Assembly: GCA_964619535.1 (NCBI GenBank)
Contig: CAZUEX010000006.1
Span: 124,001-188,000 of the forward strand
DNA: 64,000 bases
Reading direction: 5' to 3'
DNA from: Leptonema sp964619535
GTDB lineage: Bacteria > Spirochaetota > Leptospiria > Leptospirales > Leptonemataceae
Below are positions 26,241-34,412 of this stretch, in pieces; position 1 is the stretch's first letter, and each line of letters begins with the position of its first letter. Under the pieces are notes generated by a model. That model ran no database searches. It saw only the letters and a program-made list of their open reading frames with translations, and was not told the origin of the DNA. A program made the position numbers and the translations under genes.

Positions 26241-28037
26241 ATGATCGGGGTAAAATTCGGAAAGCGCCGGGTTGTGAACTATCGCGGATCACAGATGGTG
26301 GTCGGAGGGCTTACCTCCAAAAACAAGATCGACATCCTGATCTACATCGCACGCGAGCTGGCCAGCGTTAGCAAACAGGACGATCTGTTCGAACGGGTCC
26401 TCGGCCTGTGCGAAGAGATCTTTGAGGCCGATAACATCCACCTTCGTCTCTGGGACGAAAGAGAAGGCAAACTGAAGCCCATCCGCTCCTTACGCCCCAT
26501 GGATCCGCCTGCACGCGAACTGAATGCAGGAGAGGGATTTTCCGGCATGGTCTTCCAGAAGGGGGAACCACAGCTCATTTCTGATCTGTCGAAGCACCGG
26601 GAGCTGCTCGACCGGGGGGAAGCGACCCGGTCTGTCGTCTGTGTTCCCATCCTTTACAAGGCAATGGTGATGGGAACGCTTTCCGTAGAAAAGTCTATAT
26701 CCTACTTTTATCGCGAGGACGATCTGGAGATTCTCGAGGCCCTGTCGTCACAGCTGGGTCTGGCACTCAATGAGGTTCGGCTGCTTGAGGGGTTATACCT
26801 TGCCAACCAGCGGATTGAGTTCGACCTGCGCATGGGCAGAAACGTCCAGAACCAGATCATCCCCAAACGTCTCGATCCGTGGAACGGCCTGCACTTCTTC
26901 TTTCACTATGCTCCGATGACCGAGGTAAGCGGGGATTACTTTCGGGTCTTTCGCGATGAGAACAGCGTTACGGTGTTTCTGGCCGACGTAGCCGGCCATG
27001 GCGTGGCCGCTGCCATGGTTACAATGATCATCCATCATCACCTCGAAGTCCTGATGGAAAAGACCAATGCCCTGCCCGAGCTTTTCGAAGAGTTGAACCG
27101 GAGCATCCGACCGAATTTGCCCGAAGGAGTATACTTCACCGCACAGCTGCTGCGCATCTACAAGGACAACACCTTTGGCCTCGTCAATGCCGGGCACGTA
27201 AGACCGGTTATACTGCGAAGCGATAGCGAAAAATGCGAACTGATCGATGCCCCGGGCCTTCCCCTTGGTATTACCGAGGTTCGAAAAGAGGATTATCCGA
27301 TGACGTCCGGAAAACTGGACGATGGCGATCTGGTTTTCCTGCTAAGCGATGGGTTTTCTGAACAGAAGAATGCAGCCGGAGAAGAGGCCACAACAAGAAG
27401 GGTGCTTGGCTGGATTCTTGAAGAACGCAACCGTCTAACTCAGACAAAGGGAACAGCGGACGCCGAAGAACTCGGTCTGTCCTTTCTGGCCCGTTACGAA
27501 CAATTTCGCGAGGGCGTTGCAACCGGAGATGATCTGACTCTCGTCCTTCTTCAGGTATCGCCTCTGCTCTCCCGGTCGACGTCGCATTATATCAGAGCCA
27601 GGAAGGCCACCACACTGGAAGAGAAGCTTGAGCTATGTGAGCAGATCTACCAGGCAGAGCCGTCCTTTCTATCCAACCTGCTTTATATGGGACGCCTGCT
27701 CTACAAGCTTCAGGATTACAAACGCTCCGAGGAAATCCTCGGCCGGTATCTGGAAACAAGCGGCAGTGTAAATCCCGAGGTCATCTACCTTGTAGGCTCT
27801 GCAATCAAACACCAGGGCAGGCTAAAAGAGGCACGCAGGTACTTTCGCTGGGCCCTGGCCATCAATCCCATGCACCTGCCCTCTTTGATGCGTATGGTAA
27901 AGAGTTATCTGAAAGAGGATCGCGACGAAGATGCCCTGCTGGTACTGAACCAGGCCGTGAAAGAAGGGCTGCGCGACGATCGTATTCTGCAATTTATTCG
28001 CCGCATTGAAGCAAGAAAAAACAAAAGAGGAGCATGA
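26241..28037 (+). CDS. GAF - PP2C (SpoIIE) phosphatase - TPR regulator
   Basis: 598 residues from the ATG at 26241 (AAGAGG 6 nt upstream; ATGs at 26208 and 26295 lack this). Layout: GAF sensor (about 30-185), SpoIIE-type serine phosphatase (about 200-445), TPR-like helices (about 455-595). Phosphatase marks are VSGDYFRVF, FLADVAGHGVAAAM, NAGHVRPV, LLSDGFSEQKNA and TGDDLTLVLL, including the metal-binding Asp residues. Such proteins usually dephosphorylate an anti-anti-sigma factor; no anti-sigma or STAS gene is adjacent. The gene ends one base before the amt start, so the two are likely co-transcribed. Confidence 0.88.
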   Translation: MIGVKFGKRRVVNYRGSQMVVGGLTSKNKIDILIYIARELASVSKQDDLFERVLGLCEEIFEADNIHLRLWDEREGKLKPIRSLRPMDPPARELNAGEGFSGMVFQKGEPQLISDLSKHRELLDRGEATRSVVCVPILYKAMVMGTLSVEKSISYFYREDDLEILEALSSQLGLALNEVRLLEGLYLANQRIEFDLRMGRNVQNQIIPKRLDPWNGLHFFFHYAPMTEVSGDYFRVFRDENSVTVFLADVAGHGVAAAMVTMIIHHHLEVLMEKTNALPELFEELNRSIRPNLPEGVYFTAQLLRIYKDNTFGLVNAGHVRPVILRSDSEKCELIDAPGLPLGITEVRKEDYPMTSGKLDDGDLVFLLSDGFSEQKNAAGEEATTRRVLGWILEERNRLTQTKGTADAEELGLSFLARYEQFREGVATGDDLTLVLLQVSPLLSRSTSHYIRARKATTLEEKLELCEQIYQAEPSFLSNLLYMGRLLYKLQDYKRSEEILGRYLETSGSVNPEVIYLVGSAIKHQGRLKEARRYFRWALAINPMHLPSLMRMVKSYLKEDRDEDALLVLNQAVKEGLRDDRILQFIRRIEARKNKRGA

Positions 28038-28038
28038 C

Positions 28039-29412
28039 ATGATGCGTCTGTTTAACGGTAAATCTCTGATGCGTGTTTTTCGCGTTGTCATCACGATTTC
28101 CATCGCACTGATTCCATTCTCACTTTTCGCACAGCAAGAACTCTCTCCGGTAGAGATACTGCGACAGGAAACAAACTGGCTGTGGACGATGATTGCCGGT
28201 GTGCTTGTTTTCTTCATGCAGGCTGGCTTTGCACTGGTAGAGGCTGGATTCACACGGTCGAAGAATGCGGTGAACATTCTTATGAAGAACCTGATGGATG
28301 CCAGTCTGGGCCTTCTCGGTTTCTACCTGATCGGCTTTACATTGATGTTTGGCATTCCGGCCATCGAAGGCTTTGGTATCGGCCAGATCGAATGGGTGGA
28401 GCAATACCTGTACACAGACGGCAAACCCGATCCGGGCGCCTTCGTCTTTTTCTTTTTCCAGTCTGTTTTCTGTGCAACGGCAGCTACAATCGTATCGGGA
28501 GCCATGGCAGAACGCACAAAGTTCCCTTCCTATCTGGTCTACTCCTTTGTCGTTTCTGCAATCCTCTATCCTGTGTTCGGCAGCCTGGCATGGGGTAACC
28601 TGTTTCTGTCCGATAACAGCAGCTTTCTTGCAGACCTTGGCTTTGTTGACTTTGCCGGCTCCACCGTCGTGCATTCCGTAGGCGGCTGGGTTGCCCTGGC
28701 CGGAACCATCGTGCTTGGTCCGCGCATGGGACGCTATCTGGAAGATGGAACGGTGCAGCCCATCTTCGGGCATAACCTGACGTTGTCCACACTCGGCGTA
28801 TTCATTCTGTGGATTGGCTGGTTTGGATTTAACCCTGGGTCCACGCTCAGCGTTGACGGAGGCAGTCCCGCTATGATTGCCCTTACAACACAGTTCTCTG
28901 CCGCTACAGGAGCGATGGGCGCCATGCTAACCAGCTGGCTCATATTCAAAAGGCCCGATGCCACCATGGTCTTGAACGGAATACTTGCCGGCCTTGTGGC
29001 CATTACTGCAGGCTGTGCAAACCTGAACATTGAAGGAGCCATGCTTGTTGGCTTTCTCGCCGGCATTACGGTGGTCCTTTCGGTGATCTTCTTCGACGCC
29101 ATCCGTGTTGACGATCCCGTAGGTGCCATCTCTGTACACGGAGTTTGCGGTGCACTGGGCACACTTGCTGTAGGCCTGCTTGCCGACCCGGCTCATGGCT
29201 CTGCTACGGGATTGTTCTATGGTGGCGGTTTTACGCTTCTGGGTGTGCAGGCTCTTGGTGTTGGCCTGGGTTTCCTGTGGTCTTTTGGTGCAGGACTTCT
29301 TCTGTTCTTTCTGATCAAGATCACAATGGGCCTTCGCGTCACGACCGAAGAAGAGATCGAAGGACTCGATCTGCTGGAACATGGTAACGAAGCATATCCG
29401 GAACAGATATGA
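28039..29412 (+). CDS. amt: ammonium transporter Amt
   Basis: 457 residues from ATG 28039 (ATG 28042 is equally possible), with AGAGGAG inside the end of the preceding gene. A cleavable signal peptide ending near SLFAQQE is followed by eleven membrane helices. Typical stretches are FFMQAGFALVEAGFTRSKN, FFFQSVFCATAATIVSGAMAER, AGSTVVHSVGGWVAL (first pore His) and GAISVHGVCGALGTLAVGL (second pore His). It conducts ammonium/ammonia across the inner membrane. No glnK follows, unlike the usual amtB-glnK pair; it follows the PP2C regulator instead. Confidence 0.95.
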   Translation: MMRLFNGKSLMRVFRVVITISIALIPFSLFAQQELSPVEILRQETNWLWTMIAGVLVFFMQAGFALVEAGFTRSKNAVNILMKNLMDASLGLLGFYLIGFTLMFGIPAIEGFGIGQIEWVEQYLYTDGKPDPGAFVFFFFQSVFCATAATIVSGAMAERTKFPSYLVYSFVVSAILYPVFGSLAWGNLFLSDNSSFLADLGFVDFAGSTVVHSVGGWVALAGTIVLGPRMGRYLEDGTVQPIFGHNLTLSTLGVFILWIGWFGFNPGSTLSVDGGSPAMIALTTQFSAATGAMGAMLTSWLIFKRPDATMVLNGILAGLVAITAGCANLNIEGAMLVGFLAGITVVLSVIFFDAIRVDDPVGAISVHGVCGALGTLAVGLLADPAHGSATGLFYGGGFTLLGVQALGVGLGFLWSFGAGLLLFFLIKITMGLRVTTEEEIEGLDLLEHGNEAYPEQI

Positions 29413-29418
29413 GTTACA

Positions 29419-29455
29419 GCACCGGCATCCCGATTCAGAAAGGGATGCTCGGTGC
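29419..29455. terminator. bidirectional hairpin between amt and the EAL gene
   Basis: GCACCGGCATCCC pairs with GGGATGCTCGGTGC (one bulged T) across a 10-nt loop. It fills the gap between the two convergent stops. T-runs are weak on both sides. Confidence 0.55.
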
Positions 29456-30690
29456 TTATCTTCGCCCTGAGTGAACGATAAAGTCTACAAAGATGAAGCG
29501 CCGATCATCCATGGCTTTTGTAAACGTTCGAATCTTACGGTGGCTGCGTCGGTCGATATAGGGACGCGATATGATCCCTCTTCCGTACTCCGATATGCGC
29601 AGCATATTCTCAAGAAAATAAGGTCGAAAACTCCAGTCTCTTCCACGAAATTCCGGTAGCAATCTCACACCCGCTTCATCCATTTCCACGTTGGATGACA
29701 TCTGAACACCGGCTGCATCACAGATAAACAGGCGAAAGCAATCGATTGGCAGTGTGACGATGAGTCTGGACAGAAACTCATCCAGCTGGTCGGCCTCCCA
29801 ATGACAGGCCTCCTGCGGATCTGGTAGCAGCGATTCGAGTAACGAATCCATCCTGCTTTCCATCTCGATAGAAAACAGGATCTTATCGCGTAGCGACTGG
29901 AACACCGCAGCCCTGGACGAAACCATACGGTCGCTGAAGTCAGATGTATCCTCGGTAAAGTGTTCCTGTGGCGGAGCGAAAAAGAAGCCCTGGACAAACT
30001 CAGCCCGGCTCCGTAGGCGGCTTTGAGCTCTTCTTCCGTTTCCACACCTTCAAAGAGGATGGCAATGCCCGAATCCGCGGCGAAGCTGGCAATATACTCA
30101 AGAAAGTGACCGGTACCGGCATTCCTTGCTAGATCGGCCACCAGGGCTCGATCCACCTTCACAATATCGGGCCGTAACTCCAGCAGCCGATCAATATGCT
30201 GAAACTGAAAGTCATCAATCGCTATGTGAAAGCCTGCCTCGCTGTACAGGCGCACCTTGCGATACAGATCTCGAATCTCGCCCGCAAAAAGGTCTTCGGT
30301 GATTTCAATGACAATCTGCGAGGGATCAAGGCCCACCTCTTCAACGAACCGAATCGTAGGATAACGATCGTCCGGGCTGTCCAGAACCCATTCGGGCTTG
30401 ATGTTCAGGAAAAGCTGCCCTTTATAGCCTTCGTCCACTGCCTGCTGCAGGGCATGTCGTCGTATCCGACGGTCCACGGCCAGCTTCTCTTCATCAGGTA
30501 CATGCCTGCTTGCGAAGAACCCACCAAGGCTCAACAGACGACCATCTCTCTCCTGCCGCCCGAGTACTTCATGACCGACAATAAGACCATCGGTAAGCGA
30601 GAGAATCGGCTGGTAACAGGCTCGAAGCGAATCCACTCCACACCACGTTCGCGAAGCGAGCCTGCAGCACACTTCATTTTTCTTTGACAT
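29456..30690 (-). pseudogene. EAL (c-di-GMP phosphodiesterase) - YkuI_C protein with frameshift
   Basis: The first frame (ATG 30690, SKKNEVCC...) encodes an EAL domain: YQPILSLTDGLIVGHEVLGR, LFLNIKPEWV, IVIEITED, IAIDDFQFQH, PDIVKVDRAL and LFEGVETEEELKAAYGAG. At about 30004-30007 the frame breaks. The expected continuation EFVQGFFFAPP is in the next frame and runs on to 29456 as a YkuI_C-type sensory domain (GRDWSFRPYFLENML...). One missing base, probably a G in the GGG run, explains it (expected GAGAEFVQGFFF). Both parts are otherwise intact, so the loss is recent, a sequencing error, or a recoding site. If intact, the protein would degrade cyclic di-GMP. Confidence 0.8.
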
Positions 30691-30718
30691 GGCGGTCTTG
30701 CTGGATAATTCAAGCAGG

Positions 30719-31972
30719 ATGAAGATACTCATTCTCGGTTCGGGCGGCAGAGAACATGCGCTGTACGTTGCCCTGAAACAGTCAGCATCGGCCACCCGTG
30801 TATCTGTTCTGCCCGGGAACGGAGGTATTCCCGACTCCGATAGAATCCGCCATATCGGTATCCAGGAAGATGACTACAGGCCTCTTCGCGAGCTGATACA
30901 GACCGAGAAGTTCGACCTTGTCGTTGTCGGTCCTGAACAGCCGCTCGTTGACGGCGTAAGCGATGCGCTGGAAGGCCTCTGTCCGGTGTTCGGCCCCAAA
31001 AAAGCCGCTGCACGCATTGAAGGCTCGAAGGCCTGGGCCCGGGCCTTTATGGATCGGCATGGCCTGCCTTCTGCACGTTACGCGGAGTTTACCGACTTCG
31101 ACCGGGCCGTAGAAGCTCTTGATTCGTTCGGGCCTCCTTATGTTATCAAAGTCGATGGACTGGCTGCCGGCAAAGGCGTTACCGTTACCGAAGATCGAGA
31201 ACATGCCGTAAAGGCATTGCGCTCTGCCCTTGTCGATGGAGAATTCGGTGCGTCGGGCGCCCGGGTTCTTTTAGAGGAATTCCTGCCCGGTAGCGAAGCC
31301 TCTGTCTTTGCCATCTGCGACGGAGAAAGGGCCCTGGCATTTCAGCCGGCACGGGACTACAAACGAGCCTTCGATAACAATGAAGGCCCGAATACAGGCG
31401 GCATGGGAGCTGTAACTCCTGTCGACTATGTAACCGATTCTGTCATGCAGCAGATCCAGTCCGAAATCCTGGATCGAGCCATCGAAGGATTCAAAAAGGA
31501 TGGATGTCCGTACCGCGGCCTTCTTTACGCAGGGCTGATGATCCACGAAGGCAGGGCTCGACTGGTTGAGTTCAACTGCCGCTTTGGCGACCCGGAAACA
31601 CAGGCCCTGCTGCCATTGTTGCAGGATGATCTTGCGAAGCTGTTCCTGCAGGCAGCCACAGACAGACTGCAACAGGATTCCCTGCACTTCAGCGGTGAAA
31701 CGGGCATGACGGTGGTGCTTGCTGCTGACGGTTATCCTGGAAATTACAAAAAGGGGATTGACCTGTCTCCACTGGAGGAGCCCTTCGTGGATGGCGTACG
31801 CTGTATCCATGCAGGAACAGAAAGGGATGGCGGTCTTCGCAGCTCGGGTGGACGCATTGCCAACATTACCGGCACAGGAAGTTCGATTGAAGATGTGCGA
31901 AACCGCATCTATGCACAGCTGAAAGCGCGTTCTATTGACGGCACTTTTTTCCGTTCCGACATAGGACTGTAG
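30719..31972 (+). CDS. purD: phosphoribosylamine-glycine ligase
   Basis: 417 residues from the ATG at 30719, the start that gives the family N-terminus MKILILGSGGREHAL. It has the ATP-grasp layout with VIKVDGLAAGKGVTV, VLLEEFLPGSEASVFAICDG, RDYKRAFDNNEGPNTGGMGA and VEFNCRFGDPETQALLPLL. It ligates glycine to phosphoribosylamine in purine synthesis. It is divergent from the EAL gene with only 28 nt between starts, so the promoters must overlap coding sequence. No other pur genes are near. Confidence 0.95.
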   Translation: MKILILGSGGREHALYVALKQSASATRVSVLPGNGGIPDSDRIRHIGIQEDDYRPLRELIQTEKFDLVVVGPEQPLVDGVSDALEGLCPVFGPKKAAARIEGSKAWARAFMDRHGLPSARYAEFTDFDRAVEALDSFGPPYVIKVDGLAAGKGVTVTEDREHAVKALRSALVDGEFGASGARVLLEEFLPGSEASVFAICDGERALAFQPARDYKRAFDNNEGPNTGGMGAVTPVDYVTDSVMQQIQSEILDRAIEGFKKDGCPYRGLLYAGLMIHEGRARLVEFNCRFGDPETQALLPLLQDDLAKLFLQAATDRLQQDSLHFSGETGMTVVLAADGYPGNYKKGIDLSPLEEPFVDGVRCIHAGTERDGGLRSSGGRIANITGTGSSIEDVRNRIYAQLKARSIDGTFFRSDIGL

Positions 31973-32014
31973 TGTTTCATTGATACAAGGACCGACTGCA
32001 GGTCAGGGGGTACT

Positions 32015-32239
32015 ATGGCATTTCAAAGAGATCTAAAAAAAACCGACACCGAAATCATCCGTCTGGAGATTACCGAGTTTCGAGGCGAGCAATACTTCAA
32101 CATCCGAATCTGGTATCTGGATAAAGATGGAGAATGGAAGCCCACGAAGAAAGGTGTGGCCATCCGCCCGTCGCTGTTTCCCGAGTTCAAACAGTACGTC
32201 CTCGAAGCAGAACAGGAACTGAAACTCGAGGGCCCATGA
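32015..32239 (+). CDS. PC4/p15-type transcriptional coactivator-like protein
   Basis: 74 residues with the PC4 ssDNA-binding pattern: IRLEITEFRGEQYFNIRIWYLDKDGEWKPTKKGVAIRPSLFPEF is split over beta strands and the GVAI/L-x-P hinge, then a C-terminal helix. Bacterial members bind single-stranded DNA as dimers and may act in transcription or repair. An AGGGGG run lies upstream of the ATG. Its stop overlaps the start of the amidohydrolase gene by ATGA. Confidence 0.88.
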   Translation: MAFQRDLKKTDTEIIRLEITEFRGEQYFNIRIWYLDKDGEWKPTKKGVAIRPSLFPEFKQYVLEAEQELKLEGP

Positions 32240-33462
32240 CCGATACACAATCACGCCGGCTCAAGCGCGGCCTCATTGCATTCGTTGCCATCACATGGAT
32301 CGGGCTTTTCCTGTGGGCCTTTCCGTCCGTGCGGCTTGCGGTCCGCTTTGCCATACTCAATGCACTTGGATTCGGATCAGGCCTTGCCGGCCATGTTGTT
32401 CCCGAGCAGATCCCTCTGAGCAGGTTCCAGCCACGAAGCATGATGGTACCGGTAACAGAGAATATACCGGAGCATCCGCGGTTTCCCACGCTTGAGTTTC
32501 ATGGACATATCTTTCCCTGGTATTCCGGAGACCTGGAAGCCGATCTGAACAAATGCAGAACGCCTCTTTTCGTTAACCTGGCTCTGCGCACAACAACGGC
32601 CGAGGCCTATGCCAGCCTTCTAAAAGACAGGCCGCAGAAGAACGTGCTTCATTTTCCGGGCTGGAATTACAGTCGTCTGAAAACAGAGAACAATGCTGCG
32701 GGCATTGCAAAGATGGCAGAGGATCTTGAAGAGCTTGCAAAGGCAGGCATTAAAGGCGTAAAGCTCTGGAAAAACCTTGGGCTCGGACAGAAAAAGCCAG
32801 ACGGTACATTCTATGCAATCGATGATCCCATCTTCGATCCGCTGTGGGATGTTGCGGCCAGATACAATCTGATCATTGCCATACATACGGCAGATCCACC
32901 GGCCTTTTTTGAAAAGGTCGATGAGCATAACGAACGATTTGAAGAGCTTTCGCGTCATCCGGAATGGTCTTTTGCCGGAGGCCCATCCTTCGAAAAAATA
33001 CTGGCACAGCGAGATCGTCTGTTCGAGCGACGTCGCGATGTACGCTTTGTAGCCCTCCATTTTGGAGAGCTTGCACATGACCTGAAGCGGGCAGCGGCCC
33101 TGCTGGATCGACATCCGAATGTATGGCTCGATACAGCACAGAGAATCGATGAGCTCGGACGACAGCCCATGGCCGCCCGCAAATTCTTCATCCAATACCA
33201 GGATCGTATCCTTTACGGAACGGACGGCGTACCCGACTACGAAAAGGTGCGCATATACTGGCGTTTCTTTGAAACGGCCGATGAGTACTTCGACTATCAT
33301 CCACCGCATAAGGCACGCAAGGGGCTGTGGAAGATCAGCGGACTTGCTCTACCCGATAACGTCCTTCGTAAACTCTACTATGCAAATGCATTGAAGCTAC
33401 TCGGAATTCCGGAAGCAGAGTTTTTGAAGCAGGATCCCTTGCGTGATCGATCAACGAATTGA
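32236..33462 (+). CDS. membrane-anchored amidohydrolase-2 family protein
   Basis: 408 residues from the ATG at 32236; the longer frame from 32134 would lie inside the PC4 gene. One membrane helix near the N-terminus (about 11-32) is followed by a TIM-barrel metal hydrolase: FHGH (the HxH pair), KGVKLWKNLG (possible bridging Lys), IAIHTADP, VALHFGE and YGTDG (catalytic Asp). These match amidohydrolase family 2, which includes decarboxylases and lactonases. The membrane anchor and the acidic residue before FHGH, where Asp is more usual, are the unusual points. Substrate unknown; likely periplasmic. Confidence 0.78.
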   Translation: MTDTQSRRLKRGLIAFVAITWIGLFLWAFPSVRLAVRFAILNALGFGSGLAGHVVPEQIPLSRFQPRSMMVPVTENIPEHPRFPTLEFHGHIFPWYSGDLEADLNKCRTPLFVNLALRTTTAEAYASLLKDRPQKNVLHFPGWNYSRLKTENNAAGIAKMAEDLEELAKAGIKGVKLWKNLGLGQKKPDGTFYAIDDPIFDPLWDVAARYNLIIAIHTADPPAFFEKVDEHNERFEELSRHPEWSFAGGPSFEKILAQRDRLFERRRDVRFVALHFGELAHDLKRAAALLDRHPNVWLDTAQRIDELGRQPMAARKFFIQYQDRILYGTDGVPDYEKVRIYWRFFETADEYFDYHPPHKARKGLWKISGLALPDNVLRKLYYANALKLLGIPEAEFLKQDPLRDRSTN

Positions 33463-33539
33463 TTTTTCTGATTTGTTCTTGACATCCATCAATGAGATTG
33501 AGACTGGTTAGTGACAATACCGGAATCCGGTTCTTTAAT

Positions 33540-34412
33540 ATGCGCATTACGCTATTTCCTTATTCCTTTCTGTTAAAGGCAAAAGGAATCGGGTTTCTTC
33601 TTCCCCTGTTTCTCTGCACGGCAACGCTATCAGCAGAGACTCTATACATGGAAGATGGCTCGGTGCTTCGCGGCGTTGTCGTCGGACAGGATCGCGAAAC
33701 GGTGAGTCTGCGTACACGGGGCGGCCTGATGACCGTTTCAAAATCAAAGATCCGGCGGATGGTCTTCGATCGGTACTCCCCTGACGATCCCGAAGCAGAA
33801 GAAGAGGCAAGACGTCAGAGCGAAGCAGAGAGAAGAAGAATAGTACAGGAGCTGAATCGCGAATTGGAGCGACGGCGCAGCGGCCTTGAAACAAAGAAGA
33901 CCGAAGAAGAGGTTCGAAAACGCGAAGAAAAAGAGTTCTTTGAAAACGAATTCCTGCAAGAAAAGGAACGCCAAAAGCGCGAAGGATTTCGCCGCAGCCT
34001 GCTTCTTCCCGGATGGGGTCAGTATTACAAGAATCAGCCCGATCGTGGTAAAATCTATATGGTAAGTTTTCTTACCCTTCTCGGTACGGCACTCGTTGCC
34101 GATTACATCTACAGACAGGCCGCTACCAGTTATACAAGCAGCAACAATACATATGCCTTATTCCTGTATCAACGCCACAATCCCGTTTTCGCCTTTTCGC
34201 ATTATCAGAAGGCCAGGGCTGACCGAGATCTGGCCAATCAAACTGCAAGGATCCAGCAGGCAGCACTGCTGGGGCTGGGGCTTGTTTATGTAATCAGCGC
34301 TGTGGATGCACGTTATACAGACCCGGATCTTAACTGGCTGGTACAGAACCCCATCCCTCCTCCACAGATTGCTTTTACATATCGGTTTTCCTTTGAACAG
34401 GGTGCACGATGA
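33540..34412 (+). CDS. exported SH3/LSm-like, coiled-coil, membrane protein (DUF5683-like)
   Basis: About 290 residues from the ATG at 33540, or 306 from 33492; the ribosome site is weak for both. Order: signal peptide ending near LSAETLY; beta-rich module (TLYMEDGSVLRGVVVGQ...RTRGGLMTVSKSKIRRMVF) homologous to that of the protein at 2758-4113; Arg/Glu-rich coiled coil (about 85-155); SLLLPGWGQYYKNQPDRGKIYM, a DUF5683-like motif; then two hydrophobic segments and a C-terminal tail. Function unknown; the inner face of the outer membrane or the inner membrane are both possible. It is coupled by ATGA to the ankyrin lipoprotein. Confidence 0.65.
   Translation: MRITLFPYSFLLKAKGIGFLLPLFLCTATLSAETLYMEDGSVLRGVVVGQDRETVSLRTRGGLMTVSKSKIRRMVFDRYSPDDPEAEEEARRQSEAERRRIVQELNRELERRRSGLETKKTEEEVRKREEKEFFENEFLQEKERQKREGFRRSLLLPGWGQYYKNQPDRGKIYMVSFLTLLGTALVADYIYRQAATSYTSSNNTYALFLYQRHNPVFAFSHYQKARADRDLANQTARIQQAALLGLGLVYVISAVDARYTDPDLNWLVQNPIPPPQIAFTYRFSFEQGAR

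Noticed and set aside
30196..30687. 163-residue plus-strand frame opposite the EAL gene
   Set aside because: The minus strand encodes clear EAL motifs; the plus frame lacks any family resemblance.
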